Source: Algoriphagus sp. PAP.12 (GTDB lineage: Bacteria; Bacteroidota; Bacteroidia; Cytophagales; Cyclobacteriaceae). From it: a stretch of DNA of 64,000 nucleotides. Each line of letters begins with the position of its first letter. The stretch's first letter is position 1. This document shows positions 1 to 9,300 of this stretch, piece by piece. The DNA lies in assembly GCF_026652115.1 (NCBI RefSeq), contig NZ_JAPPSQ010000017.1, positions 1 to 64,000 of the forward strand. Reading direction: 5' to 3'. The position numbers and the translations under genes are program-made. The notes under the pieces are model-generated. The model had not been told where the DNA came from, searched no databases, and was given only the letters and a program-made list of their open reading frames with translations.

Positions 1-101
1 AAGAACCAACTGCCAAAACCTTATTTATCTGCATCTAACCAAATATATTTTTATCAAACTGCGGATTTTTTAAAGAATATTCTAAAAACTTTTGAAGAGT
101 A

Positions 102-133
102 TTTGGTTTCCAAATAAATTACTTCTACTTTTG
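102..133 (+). promoter_or_regulatory. Bacteroidota-type promoter of the DEAD-box helicase gene
   Basis: A TTTG at 102-105 is followed after 20 nt by TACTTTTG at 126-133, a full match to the phylum's -33/-7 pattern (TTTG, about 19 nt, TAnnTTTG). Transcription would start near 140, leaving a 5' leader of about 100 nt before the helicase ATG. Cold-shock helicase mRNAs often carry long leaders, but I see no clear fold here. Confidence 0.6.
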
Positions 134-239
134 CACCGTCAATAAGACGCAGAACATTTTTCTGAGCCGTGAAATCCTTTACTGTCGCTTGTCGTGGGAT
201 AACACTAGGAGTACATGGCAAGAAAAGTAAGGAAACATC

Positions 240-2003
240 ATGGAAAACAACACAAAATTCTCAGACCTGGGGATTTCAGCAGAAATCTTACAGGCCGTGG
301 AAGAGATGGGCTTTACCCAACCTTCCCCTATTCAAGAACAAGCAATTCCTTTCGTACTAGAAGGTAGAGATGTCATCGGACAGGCTCAGACCGGTACTGG
401 AAAAACAGCAGCTTTTGCTATTCCAATCATTGAACTGGTTGATCCAGACTTCAACAGACCACAGGCTATTATCCTTTGCCCTACTCGTGAACTTGCTGTT
501 CAGGTAGAAGGTGAAATCCAGAAATTGGCCAAATTCCACAGAAAAATCAATTCTGTAGCGATCTACGGTGGTGAGTCTATCGATAAGCAGATCCGCGTTT
601 TGAGAAAAGGCGTTCAGATTGTAGTAGGTACTCCTGGTCGTGTGCAAGATCACATCAACAGAGGTACGTTGAAATTGGAAGATGCCGGAATCATCGTATT
701 GGATGAGGCTGATGAAATGCTTGACATGGGCTTCAGAGATGATATCGAAGCCATCTTGCAGGAAATGCCTGAAGAAAGACAAACTGTATTCTTCTCAGCT
801 ACCATGGCCAAGCCCATCATGGACTTGACCAGAAAATACCAAAATGATCCTCATATCATCAAGGTTGCCAAGAAGGAATTGACAGTAGATAGAATCGAGC
901 AGGTATTTTATGAAGTGAAGCCTTCCTTGAAAATGGAATTGATGGCTCGCTTGATGACTGTAAATAATTATGCCCTTTCTGTAGTTTTCTGTAACACCAA
1001 GAGAATGACAGATGAGGCTACTGAAGCGTTGGGTTCTAGAGGAATCGTTGCTGAGGCACTTCACGGTGATCTATCTCAGGCTCAAAGAGATAAAGTAATG
1101 AACAAATTCCGTAAAGGACTTTGTACTGTCCTAGTAGCTACTGACGTGGCTGCAAGAGGTATCGACGTGGATAATGTGGAAGCAGTATTCAACTTTGATT
1201 TGCCTTTGGACGAAGAATACTACGTACACAGAATCGGTAGAACAGGTCGTGCGGGCAAATCCGGAACTGCGATCAACTTTGTGACTGGCAGAAGAGATTT
1301 CATGAAAATCAGAGATCTTGAAAGATACACCAAAGCTACCATCACCAAAATGGCTCCTCCTTCAGTTTCTGAACTGATCGACTTGAAAAAAGCACAATTG
1401 GTGAAAGATGTGAACAGACAATTGAGCAAAGAAGATGATAATCAGATCTTTGAAGACACCATTAGCCAAATGTTGGCTGAAGGAATGAGCTTAGAGCAGA
1501 TTGCATTGGGATTGCTTAAAATGAATATGGGTGAGGCAGTGAAAGAAATGAGAGATCAGGACTTCGGATTGCCATCATTCAACGAAAGAAGAAGAGAAAG
1601 AGACGGAGGTCGTGGTGACAGAGATGGAGGCCGTGGAGACCGTGGCGGAAGATTCGACCGAGGCGGAAGATCTGAAAGAGGTGGAAGATTTGAGAGAGGC
1701 GACAGACGTGATGGCGGAAGAGGTGATAGAGATGGAGGTAGAAGATCTGAAAGAGGTCGTGATGCCAACATGGCTCGCCTATTCTTGAACCTAGGTAAAA
1801 AAGACAGAATCCGTCCAAATGATATCGTAGGAGCTATCGCTGGTGAAGCTGGAATCTCCGGAAGAAGCATCGGAGGTATCGATATCTATGACAACTTCTC
1901 ATTTGTGGATGTGCCTAAAGGTGATGCAGATCAAGTCATCAAGGCTATGAAAAACAACACTATCAAAGGGAAGCCAGTCAATTTAGAACATTCAAAAGGT
2001 TAA
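240..2003 (+). CDS. DEAD-box ATP-dependent RNA helicase with RGG-rich tail and DbpA-type RNA-binding domain
   Basis: ATP-dependent RNA helicase of the DeaD/CsdA group (587 residues), expected to unwind RNA in ribosome assembly, mRNA decay or cold adaptation. Visible motifs in order: the Q motif (about 7-36), Walker A AQTGTGKT (49-56), PTREL, DEAD (155-158), SAT (186-188) and HRIGRTGRAG in the second RecA lobe. Residues of about 465-530 are repeats of Arg, Gly and Asp (RGDRDGGR, RGGRFDRGGR), a disordered RNA-binding linker. The last 75 or so residues (MARLFLNLGKKDRI onward) match the DbpA RRM-like domain that anchors such helicases to structured RNA. The gene stands alone with its own promoter and terminator. 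The helicase family is certain; the physiological role is inferred. Confidence 0.96.
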   Translation: MENNTKFSDLGISAEILQAVEEMGFTQPSPIQEQAIPFVLEGRDVIGQAQTGTGKTAAFAIPIIELVDPDFNRPQAIILCPTRELAVQVEGEIQKLAKFHRKINSVAIYGGESIDKQIRVLRKGVQIVVGTPGRVQDHINRGTLKLEDAGIIVLDEADEMLDMGFRDDIEAILQEMPEERQTVFFSATMAKPIMDLTRKYQNDPHIIKVAKKELTVDRIEQVFYEVKPSLKMELMARLMTVNNYALSVVFCNTKRMTDEATEALGSRGIVAEALHGDLSQAQRDKVMNKFRKGLCTVLVATDVAARGIDVDNVEAVFNFDLPLDEEYYVHRIGRTGRAGKSGTAINFVTGRRDFMKIRDLERYTKATITKMAPPSVSELIDLKKAQLVKDVNRQLSKEDDNQIFEDTISQMLAEGMSLEQIALGLLKMNMGEAVKEMRDQDFGLPSFNERRRERDGGRGDRDGGRGDRGGRFDRGGRSERGGRFERGDRRDGGRGDRDGGRRSERGRDANMARLFLNLGKKDRIRPNDIVGAIAGEAGISGRSIGGIDIYDNFSFVDVPKGDADQVIKAMKNNTIKGKPVNLEHSKG

Positions 2004-2037
2004 GGTTTTAGTTTATAGGTTAATTTGGTTATTAAAG

Positions 2038-2068
2038 GCGCACTTCCACAGGGAGTGTGCTTTTTTTT
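2038..2068 (+). terminator. Intrinsic terminator after the helicase gene
   Basis: GCGCACTTCC (2038-2047) pairs with GGGAGTGTGC (2051-2060) around an ACA loop, using G-U pairs, and is followed at once by eight T residues. It lies 35 nt after the helicase stop codon. Confidence 0.85.
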
Positions 2069-2140
2069 GTGTCTTATTCTATAGATGATTTTAATGTAGG
2101 CGCCAAATTGATTCTTAGAGACATGGATCAGGACAATTCG

Positions 2141-2168
2141 AAAATGTTCGTATCTCCACGAACATTTT
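2141..2168. terminator. Perfect 11-bp hairpin between convergent genes, possible bidirectional terminator
   Basis: AAAATGTTCGT (2141-2151) and ACGAACATTTT (2158-2168) are perfect complements around a 6-nt loop. The hairpin is 50 nt past the end of the minus-strand permease gene and also downstream of the helicase terminator. The T tails are short on both strands, so terminator function is only likely. Confidence 0.5.
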
Positions 2169-2217
2169 TAATAAAACTAGATTTTATAACCTATTGAGAT
2201 GGATTGTTTAATTCCCC

Positions 2218-4824
2218 CTACTCAGACTTTAAGATTACCGCCGGATTGGCTTTGATTACTTTCCAGGTTTGAGATGCTACGGTACCGAAAATCAATCCAA
2301 ACAAGATCAATAAGGAAAAACCTATCGGAACAATCCCCACCCCGGAATGAAAGGCAAAGAAGCTATCCAGGAAAGAGGAAATCAGGAAACTGGAGACGAC
2401 AGTTCCGATCACAGCCGCTACTCCCCAAATAATCACATATCGTTTGAGTAGCTTTTTGGACAGGTCACCCACATTGGCTCCAAAGACCTTCCTGATGCAA
2501 TAATCCTTGATATGGGCAGCCATATTCAGAGAAACCAAGCCAAATAACCCCAATAAAGCAAGGACAACAGAAAGTGTTGCTGAAAACAAAATAAGCTTAG
2601 TAATCCCATTTACATCTGCGATTTCTCTTTCAAAGACCTCTGTTTGCAATTTCCCCTCGAAAAGTCCTCGAGGGACAGTTTCATGCCATATTTTTTTGAC
2701 GGCTTCCATGGAGCCCTCTGCAGATCCAGGATTCATTTTCAAAGTCAAAAAATTAAATGTGGTATCCGGAGAGGCACGGATTACCATAGGTTCAATGCCA
2801 TTACTAAAGAAGGTCGTGTGAAAATCATCCACCACTCCGACAACATGATAATCTGCACTGTCTATGGTAACCTCCCCTTCGTATGGAAAATCCAGACCTA
2901 GCCGGTCCAAAAATGTCTGGTTGACCAAAATGGATTCCTGAGTATCTGTTATTAAATCAGAATTAAACATTCTCCCCTCTCTTAATTCTAAATCCATCAT
3001 TTCTGGATAATTAGCCTCCGCAGTCAGGAAATCGACCTCATACTTTTCATCTCTCAGAAACACCTCTTTGTCACGGATCCAATTCCCTACATAATCTTGA
3101 CTCCCGCTGATTTCCATCACAGTAGACAATGCTGAAAGCTTATTTTTCAATGGAAAATAATCCTTGGATTCCGGAACGTTCACAATAATCTTATCCGCGG
3201 AACTATATCCCCAATCCCTTTGTGAATTGATATAATTTGTCTGTACAAACGCAATTCCTGCCACCATACTGATGATCGCCAAGGTAAACTGGAAGGCCAG
3301 CAAAACACTGGTAAATACACTTTTACTTCCAATTTTCTGATTTCCCTTCAGAATACTGATGGGTTTAAATGAGGACAAGTAAGTGGCCGGATACAATCCT
3401 GAAATCAAGGTGATTGCCAGAAGCATTCCTCCAAGGAATATCCAGATGTTTTTGTCCCTGAATAAATCAATTTGAAGATTTTTAGAAGCTATTTCATTGA
3501 ATCCCGGAAGGAAAATAAATCCAGCCATCAGACAACCCAGAAATATGGCAAAAAAGCAGATCAGCAGGTTTTCACTTAAAAATTGGAAAATCAATTGTTC
3601 TCTTTTACTCCCGATCACCTTCCTCACACCGATCTCTTTTAGTCTTTTGGAAGCCATCAAAACTGAGAGATTGATATAATTGAATACTGCCAAAAGCAGG
3701 ATAAACAATCCAATCGTACCCAATAGGATTTGAGGTCCGATTCCCAAGAAATCCCTCACCCCTCTCTGGATTTTGCCCACATTATAAATGATATCAGGAT
3801 AGGCAATCAAACTCATTTTTACGTAAGGCTTATCGGGATTTATTTGATTTTGCATTAGGGTAAAAGAAGCCATTTCTGACTCAATTCGAGCCATATCAGC
3901 CTCTTCTTCCACCTGAATAAAGGTCCACAATTCCCTACTCCAAGCATCCTTCAAAGGGATATCAGGCTTGATACCCGGATGCGATTCCACATTGACTAGC
4001 AGGTCAAAGGTAAACATGACCATATCCTTCAAATCCGCCATTACTCCCCCAACCTTATAAAGTCTTTCTTCTCCATTCACTACAAGAGCCAGTTCCTGCC
4101 CAATCGGATGCTTGTCTCCAAAAAGCTTTTCGGACAGCTGCTTGGTTAAAATCACCTGATCGGTCTCTTCCAAGGCTCCGGGATATCCAAAATCCATCCG
4201 ATATTCAAACATCTCCATGTAAGACGGGTCCACGAAAAGAGAGCGCTGATAAAAACTTTCATTATTATGGATCAGCAATGGAAATTCAAGTAAAACCTGA
4301 GTTTGATTTTTCACCTGATTCAGATTTTCGGGTATCAGCTCAGCTATAGGTTCGGCTACTGTCCCATATGTTATGGGTCCATCCGCTTCTTCTGCGGTAT
4401 AAACCAACTGATAGATTTCATCCTTATAGGGTTGATTCAAGCCTTTGAACCAGATATTGGCTATGAATAAATAGGCCACAATGCAGCAACCCACAGCACA
4501 TGAGAGCCCAAAAACTGAAATAAAGGTGGTGCCTTTTTGCTTGAGGATATTTCTCCAACCGATTTTAAAATAACTTCTTACCATAGCTCCCTGATTTGAT
4601 TTCTGATTGATGAATTTACTTAAGCTTATGTTCCTCCATTTGAAAAAACTGAACACATGGAAAATGTATCTCCATCGGGCATAAGCCAGACCTTTCTCTT
4701 CCAAATCCATGTAGAAAATCTCGTAGGCATCGCCTTGGATCTGCTCCAAAAGCTCTGGCAAGCAGTAAAACTCCAAAAACCGATCTGCTAGCTTGGGGGG
4801 ATAATAGGTTCGATTCTTATCCAT
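2218..4824 (-). CDS. FtsX/MacB-type ABC transporter permease with N-terminal prefix domain
   Basis: Inner-membrane permease of the MacB/FtsX superfamily, 868 residues. The first 70 or so residues (FLEFYCLPELLEQIQGDAYE onward) are the soluble prefix found on Bacteroidota permeases encoded next to PadR regulators. Then come a membrane anchor (about 100-125), a large periplasmic MacB-like region, three membrane segments (about 375-490), a second periplasmic region and three more segments at the C terminus, the layout of two fused FtsX modules. The start overlaps padR by 8 nt, so the two form one operon. No ATPase gene is adjacent, so the partner ATPase must be elsewhere. Such permeases usually move lipids, lipoproteins or antimicrobial compounds, or transmit mechanical force; the substrate is unknown here. 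Confidence 0.88.
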   Translation of the reverse strand: MDKNRTYYPPKLADRFLEFYCLPELLEQIQGDAYEIFYMDLEEKGLAYARWRYIFHVFSFFKWRNISLSKFINQKSNQGAMVRSYFKIGWRNILKQKGTTFISVFGLSCAVGCCIVAYLFIANIWFKGLNQPYKDEIYQLVYTAEEADGPITYGTVAEPIAELIPENLNQVKNQTQVLLEFPLLIHNNESFYQRSLFVDPSYMEMFEYRMDFGYPGALEETDQVILTKQLSEKLFGDKHPIGQELALVVNGEERLYKVGGVMADLKDMVMFTFDLLVNVESHPGIKPDIPLKDAWSRELWTFIQVEEEADMARIESEMASFTLMQNQINPDKPYVKMSLIAYPDIIYNVGKIQRGVRDFLGIGPQILLGTIGLFILLLAVFNYINLSVLMASKRLKEIGVRKVIGSKREQLIFQFLSENLLICFFAIFLGCLMAGFIFLPGFNEIASKNLQIDLFRDKNIWIFLGGMLLAITLISGLYPATYLSSFKPISILKGNQKIGSKSVFTSVLLAFQFTLAIISMVAGIAFVQTNYINSQRDWGYSSADKIIVNVPESKDYFPLKNKLSALSTVMEISGSQDYVGNWIRDKEVFLRDEKYEVDFLTAEANYPEMMDLELREGRMFNSDLITDTQESILVNQTFLDRLGLDFPYEGEVTIDSADYHVVGVVDDFHTTFFSNGIEPMVIRASPDTTFNFLTLKMNPGSAEGSMEAVKKIWHETVPRGLFEGKLQTEVFEREIADVNGITKLILFSATLSVVLALLGLFGLVSLNMAAHIKDYCIRKVFGANVGDLSKKLLKRYVIIWGVAAVIGTVVSSFLISSFLDSFFAFHSGVGIVPIGFSLLILFGLIFGTVASQTWKVIKANPAVILKSE

Positions 4825-5155
4825 GGGAAAAATCTAAAGCCAATGGAGGCAACTGATCATAAAGTCGATTCCTAACTTCTTTTACTTCGTTGATTGCAGC
4901 TCTTCCACTTGCTGAAAGACTGAACAAGCGTTTTCTTCTCCCTCCTCTTTCTTCGGTAGCTCCTCCCATTGCAGAAGTTAAGAGCCCCTTTTCTTCCAAG
5001 CGATTCAAAACTGTGTGAATAGCGCTAATATTTACTTTTCTGCCGGTTTGACCTTTGATTTCTTCCACAACCGAAACTCCATATGCCTCTTGATTTAGAA
5101 TCCCCACAATCAATAAGACCAATTCCTCCAACTCCCCTAGATGATAGCCTTTCAT
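4817..5155 (-). CDS. PadR family transcriptional regulator
   Basis: A 112-residue winged-helix regulator of the short PadR type. It has the family start (LGELEELVLLIVGILNQEAY), the wing with HTVLNRLEEKGLL (about 47-60) and a basic GGRRKRLFSLSASGR segment, followed by a short dimerising helix. Its 3' end overlaps the permease gene by 8 nt. It probably represses its own operon: a 16-bp-arm inverted repeat sits directly upstream of its start codon. PadR proteins commonly lose DNA binding when they bind a small, often toxic, ligand; no ligand can be read from the sequence. Confidence 0.92.
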   Translation of the reverse strand: MKGYHLGELEELVLLIVGILNQEAYGVSVVEEIKGQTGRKVNISAIHTVLNRLEEKGLLTSAMGGATEERGGRRKRLFSLSASGRAAINEVKEVRNRLYDQLPPLALDFSHG

Positions 5156-5169
5156 ACCTAGATTATTAT

Positions 5170-5213
5170 ATTTACAAATATGAATCTAATGTATTTAATT
5201 CATATTTGTAAAT
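5170..5213. promoter_or_regulatory. 16-bp-arm inverted repeat, candidate PadR operator
   Basis: ATTTACAAATATGAAT (5170-5185) and ATTCATATTTGTAAAT (5198-5213) are perfect reverse complements separated by 12 nt. The left arm begins 15 nt upstream of the padR start codon. The arms contain CATATTTG on either strand, one mismatch from the -7 consensus TAnnTTTG, so binding would block the promoter. Autoregulation by PadR is inferred from position and symmetry. Confidence 0.65.
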
Positions 5214-5341
5214 TAAATACGAATTTCTTTTGTCTGGATAAAACCTACACCATCAGATTCGCGCATCCAATCCCACTTAATTATTTAGAAATTGATTTAA
5301 GGAGTGTTTTCTACAAGAATAAACTTTAATTTTGGACCTTC

Positions 5342-6046
5342 ATGCAGCTCTTTTTTCAACAACATATCAGTCCTCCAACGATCATTTTGGAGCCCGAGGA
5401 ATCCAAACATTTGACTCGAGTACTTCGCAAGCGGGAGGGCGACACCATTCATATCACTGATGGGGAAGGCAATCTGTATGAATGCAAACTGACGGATGCA
5501 AATCCAAAGAAGTCCATTCTTCAGGTGCTTTCAAGTGAGCAAGTGCCGGCAGATGATTTTTATATCCACTTAGCCATTGCTCCCACCAAAAGTCCGGATC
5601 GGATGGAATGGATGATAGAGAAAATCACAGAAATCGGTTTTCATGAATTGACTTTGCTTTCGACAATGAATTCTGAAAGGAGCTTTTTGAAGACCGAAAG
5701 GTTGCAAAAGAAGATGATCTCAGCTTGCAAGCAAAGCTTAAAGTATCATACTCCAAAAATCAATCAAACTCTTGATTTTAAATCATTTATAACAAATTCT
5801 GAATTTGATGATTTTGAGAAGTTCATCGCCTATGTAGATGAAAACCATGCTCATCATTTGATGGACTTAGCAAAGCCGAAAAGAAAATATGTGATTCTGA
5901 TTGGCCCTGAAGGAGATTTTGATCCCAAAGAAATCCAGGAAGCAATGGATCAAAACTTCCAGGCTGTTTCTCTAGGAAAAAGCCGATTGAGAACTGAAAC
6001 AGCCGGATTGGCTGCTATCCAGATGCTTCAAATACTGAATCGATAA
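5342..6046 (+). CDS. rsmE: 16S rRNA (uracil(1498)-N(3))-methyltransferase RsmE
   Basis: Methylates N3 of U1498 in 16S rRNA (E. coli numbering) using S-adenosylmethionine. The protein is 234 residues, the normal length. Residues 1-70 form the PUA-like RNA-binding part (ESKHLTRVLRKREGD), and the C-terminal SPOUT knot is marked by VILIGPEGDFDPKEI (about 184-198) and SLGKSRLRTETAGLAAIQ (about 209-226). A TAATTTTG at 5327-5334 matches the -7 element and lies only 7 nt before the ATG, so the mRNA may be nearly leaderless. It reads away from padR and towards merR-dprA. Confidence 0.95.
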   Translation: MQLFFQQHISPPTIILEPEESKHLTRVLRKREGDTIHITDGEGNLYECKLTDANPKKSILQVLSSEQVPADDFYIHLAIAPTKSPDRMEWMIEKITEIGFHELTLLSTMNSERSFLKTERLQKKMISACKQSLKYHTPKINQTLDFKSFITNSEFDDFEKFIAYVDENHAHHLMDLAKPKRKYVILIGPEGDFDPKEIQEAMDQNFQAVSLGKSRLRTETAGLAAIQMLQILNR

Positions 6047-6132
6047 TTTTTTCGTTGAAAACCAAAAGACCTCAAGTTTTACTTTAGGAGAAAGCTATAT
6101 TTTCATTAATTTAGAGTAATAAAGAAAATCCA

Positions 6133-6486
6133 GTGCCGTACAAAGAGAGAGAAATAGAGAAGAAATATTATTCCATTGGGGAAGTAGCTCAGCAGTTTAA
6201 AGTTGCACCTTCATTGATTAGATATTGGGAGGGAGAATTTGACATCATTCGGCCGAAAAAGGATAAAAAAGGAAATCGTCGCTACACCAAAGACGACATC
6301 CAAAAGATTAAATATATTTTTCACCTGGTCAAAGAAAAAGGTTACACCTTGGAGGGCGCCAGAGAGGTCATTGCTCAAGGAAAAGAGCAGGGATTCAATA
6401 AAGTCGAGGCGGTTCAAAAACTCCAGGAGATCAAAGACTTTTTAATCAATTTGAGGGATGAGTTCAAATCCAAATCCCAGTCATGA
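6133..6486 (+). CDS. MerR family transcriptional regulator
   Basis: A small MerR-type DNA-binding protein, 117 residues, beginning with GTG. The N-terminal helix-turn-helix and wing are clear (YYSIGEVAQQFKVAPSLIRYWE, about 12-33, cited here in family terms; then RRYTKDDIQKIKYIFHLV). A short coiled coil follows and there is no effector-binding domain or metal-binding Cys pair, so it is likely a constitutive or structural-type regulator. Its end overlaps dprA by 29 nt, which implies co-transcription. This gene pair recurs in Bacteroidota to my knowledge; its target genes are not known. Confidence 0.9.
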   Translation: MPYKEREIEKKYYSIGEVAQQFKVAPSLIRYWEGEFDIIRPKKDKKGNRRYTKDDIQKIKYIFHLVKEKGYTLEGAREVIAQGKEQGFNKVEAVQKLQEIKDFLINLRDEFKSKSQS

Positions 6487-7585
6487 GTCCTTTAGATACT
6501 TTTTAGCTTTAGCATTAGCGCCCAAAGTAAGTCCAGGTATCTTCAAAGCTATCCTAGCCTACGCTGGTTCAGCGGAAAGTTTCTTTCATATAAGCAAAGG
6601 GGAAGTCTTTAAAACGCCCCGGATCGGCTACCGTTTACTTGAAATCCTAAATTCAAAAGATTTTTTACTTCGAAAGGCCGATGAGCTGATTCAATTCTCC
6701 GAAAAGAAGGAATTTAGAATTCTGACATTATTTGAATCAGACTTCCCTCAAAGACTCAAATCCCTGGAAGATGGACCCATCCTGCTATTTGCAAAAGGAA
6801 ATGCTGATTTCAACCCTAAAAGAACCATCGGAGTGGTTGGAACGAGAAGTGCCACATCCTACGGAAAGGCTGTCACAAAAAAACTGATTGCGGATTCTAC
6901 CATATATCAACCAAGCATTATTTCAGGATTGGCATACGGAATAGATATCCAGGCCCATCGGGAAAGCTTGGCTGCAAACCTTCCCACCATTGGAGTCCTG
7001 GGTTCTCCCATCGATCAAATCTATCCGGCAATCCACGGAGAAACTGTTGAACAAATGATGGAAAACGGGGCCATCCTCAGTGAATATGCTCCGGGATCTA
7101 AAATAGTTCCCGGCAATTTCCCAGTCCGAAACAGAATAATTGCAGGCCTTTCTGATGCCTTGGTAGTGGTAGAATCGGCAGCAAGAGGCAGGGGACTTAT
7201 CACAGCCGAGATTGCCTATAGCTATGATAAAGAAGTCTTTGCCGTACCTGGAAACTTGCATTCTCCATACAGTGAAGGTTGTAATCATCTCATCCGAAAA
7301 ATGAAAGCCGGTATCTATACCAGAATCGATGATATTGCCGAGGCACTTTACTGGGACAATAAGGAGAAAAAAAACGATAAGAATCCTCAGCTGGATTTAT
7401 CTCAAAGAGATGAAGAAGAGAGGCTTATTTTTAATCTCCTATTGGAAAAAAAGGAAATGAAAATTGATCAAATTTCCATTCAAACTGAAATCCCAATAGG
7501 GCTTCTTTCTTCCAAACTCCTGGAGATGGAGTTCGAAGGAATCATTCAATCTCTACCGGGAAAGAAGTATCGATTGTTGGTTTGA
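6458..7585 (+). CDS. dprA: DNA-processing protein DprA
   Basis: DprA binds incoming single-stranded DNA during natural transformation and loads RecA. The protein is 375 residues. It has an N-terminal helical SAM-like part, the Rossmann-type DprA core (GVVGTRSATSYGKAV, SGLAYGIDIQAHRESL, PVRNRIIAGLSDALVVVESA, GLITAEIAYSYDKEVFAVPG) and a C-terminal winged helix (about 310-370) like the DML1 domain. The start lies inside the end of merR (29-nt overlap); the only nearby later ATG (6483) is in another frame. No other competence gene is in the window. Confidence 0.95.
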   Translation: MSSNPNPSHESFRYFLALALAPKVSPGIFKAILAYAGSAESFFHISKGEVFKTPRIGYRLLEILNSKDFLLRKADELIQFSEKKEFRILTLFESDFPQRLKSLEDGPILLFAKGNADFNPKRTIGVVGTRSATSYGKAVTKKLIADSTIYQPSIISGLAYGIDIQAHRESLAANLPTIGVLGSPIDQIYPAIHGETVEQMMENGAILSEYAPGSKIVPGNFPVRNRIIAGLSDALVVVESAARGRGLITAEIAYSYDKEVFAVPGNLHSPYSEGCNHLIRKMKAGIYTRIDDIAEALYWDNKEKKNDKNPQLDLSQRDEEERLIFNLLLEKKEMKIDQISIQTEIPIGLLSSKLLEMEFEGIIQSLPGKKYRLLV

Positions 7586-7625
7586 ATTTGAATTCAGTCC
7601 TTGCTTTAACCCCTTCGAATAAAAA

Positions 7626-9188
7626 TCAAAAATCCTTCCTCCTTCCTTTCTTTAATTCACCGAGACGATTGATGGCATTCTGATTATCAGGATACAATTC
7701 CAAAGACTTTTCAAAGCTAGCAATGGCCTGCTCTTGTTCACCCATATAGTAATACCCCTCCCCTAAACTATCAAAAAGATTGGCTGATTGGGGAAATAGC
7801 TGAGTTCCCAATAAAAACAAGTTGATTCCTTGTAGGGATGTTTTTGGATTGAAAACCAGCTGCAAAGCCAATTGATTTAAACTTGCTTCCGGGATCTTGA
7901 AATCAGGGTGTTCCTTTACCACAGACTCATACAACCTAACTAACCCTTCATATTGCTGTTCGGAAGCCAAATCGTTGAAATCCTGAAAAGTGAAAGCCCT
8001 TTCCTCTGCCACTTTGGATTTGAAGCTGATCAAATTTTCTGAAATCCCATGTTCAATTGGATTAATGGAAAGGAATTCTGTTGCAGTTCTATCCTTTTGT
8101 AAGGTTGAACTCAAGAAATTCAATACATATTTGGAAACGAGCCGATAGGATTCCATGATCTCCAAATCACTTTTATCCTGCCTCACATCCCTATTCTCAA
8201 AGAGGACACCAAGTGTACTAAAGTAGCTATGCGATAGATTGTGCATCTTGAGTTGATAGGCTTCACTCCTAGTCAAGCTATCATACAATTGAAAAATGGT
8301 ATTTAATTGTGGGTCAATTTCATCTTCCTTCAAGACTTGATCAGGGATGTTTTTTTGGGCAAAATGGATGTAGGGAACATCTAATTTATCTGGACTAAAA
8401 AAAGGGGATTTATCAAGCAATTGATATTGATACCTCTCCGTTCCATCCAAACTTACAACAGCCTTAACTCGATCATTTCGATTTTGGACAACGATATTGG
8501 CAAGTCCCGCGAAGCTAAAACCCATCAAAGCGGTTTTATCCAAATCTGCATTTGGAATTTTATTCGCCTCATTTAGTAAAAACTCCACATCTCTTGCTTG
8601 AGTTTCTATTTCCATGGGTAAGTTCCCAGTAAACCAGCGAGTCTCGGTCCCCCGGCTAGGACTAGAGATCACCACAAATCCATGACTGGCCAAATATTCA
8701 AAAAGCGCAAAATTTTCAATGGAAGATGCCTGAAAACTTGAGGCATAAATAATTAGTGGAAACGTTCCTTTTCTGAAAGGAGCATGCGCAAAAGCCGATG
8801 TGATCTGTTCAAGGTGGTCCTGATTTTCAGTAGTATTGGAATAATAAAACCAATTCAGTATCTGATCATCGGGTAAGTGCTCCCATTCTTCTTCTTGGGA
8901 TAGGACCCTCATATAATCCAATACATTCAAAGCTTCAGATCTATCCACTGATTCAGCTGGATACCAAATACTTATAGGAATAATTCTTGCAATTTTCTGA
9001 GTAGAAAAGTCGTAGAATTTGCTGTAAGTTCTACTGCTATCAACAATCGTATAGTGCTTAAAACCTACTGGATAAAGTCCTTTTTGGAGGCCGAGTTCTT
9101 GCAAGGAAGTTTGGGAATGAACCCAAAAAATATTTCCAAAAATCAGGATTAATAGTCCTGACACTTTCAATTTCACCATTCTTTCCAC
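7626..9188 (-). CDS. Secreted alpha/beta hydrolase with C-terminal TPR repeats
   Basis: A 520-residue exported protein of unknown substrate. An N-terminal signal peptide (VSGLLILIFGNIFWVHSQ) is followed by an alpha/beta-hydrolase domain resembling dienelactone hydrolase or platelet-activating-factor acetylhydrolase-like enzymes: FPLIIYASSF (about 135-150), then the nucleophile elbow MGFSFAG with Ser in the G-x-S-x-G pattern (about 223-229). A His within HNLSHSYF is a candidate for the catalytic triad. The C terminus holds tetratricopeptide repeats (AIASFEKSLELYPDNQNAIN). The start could be the second Met four codons later. The gene converges with dprA. The fold is well supported, the reaction is not. 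Confidence 0.75.
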   Translation of the reverse strand: MERMVKLKVSGLLILIFGNIFWVHSQTSLQELGLQKGLYPVGFKHYTIVDSSRTYSKFYDFSTQKIARIIPISIWYPAESVDRSEALNVLDYMRVLSQEEEWEHLPDDQILNWFYYSNTTENQDHLEQITSAFAHAPFRKGTFPLIIYASSFQASSIENFALFEYLASHGFVVISSPSRGTETRWFTGNLPMEIETQARDVEFLLNEANKIPNADLDKTALMGFSFAGLANIVVQNRNDRVKAVVSLDGTERYQYQLLDKSPFFSPDKLDVPYIHFAQKNIPDQVLKEDEIDPQLNTIFQLYDSLTRSEAYQLKMHNLSHSYFSTLGVLFENRDVRQDKSDLEIMESYRLVSKYVLNFLSSTLQKDRTATEFLSINPIEHGISENLISFKSKVAEERAFTFQDFNDLASEQQYEGLVRLYESVVKEHPDFKIPEASLNQLALQLVFNPKTSLQGINLFLLGTQLFPQSANLFDSLGEGYYYMGEQEQAIASFEKSLELYPDNQNAINRLGELKKGRRKDF

Positions 9189-9300
9189 AGTTAATCGCTT
9201 ACAATTTCTAAAAAAGCTCTTCTACTTTTTAAGATGAACGGTTTAGCTAAAAGGTTGCGTCAGGAAAGAAAATCCAAGGGATAATCCCATTTCCCTGCCG

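Noticed and set aside
169..360. Small open frame overlapping the helicase start, and an upstream ATG at 213
   Set aside because: Both run into the helicase coding region in other frames and show no leader-peptide codon bias.
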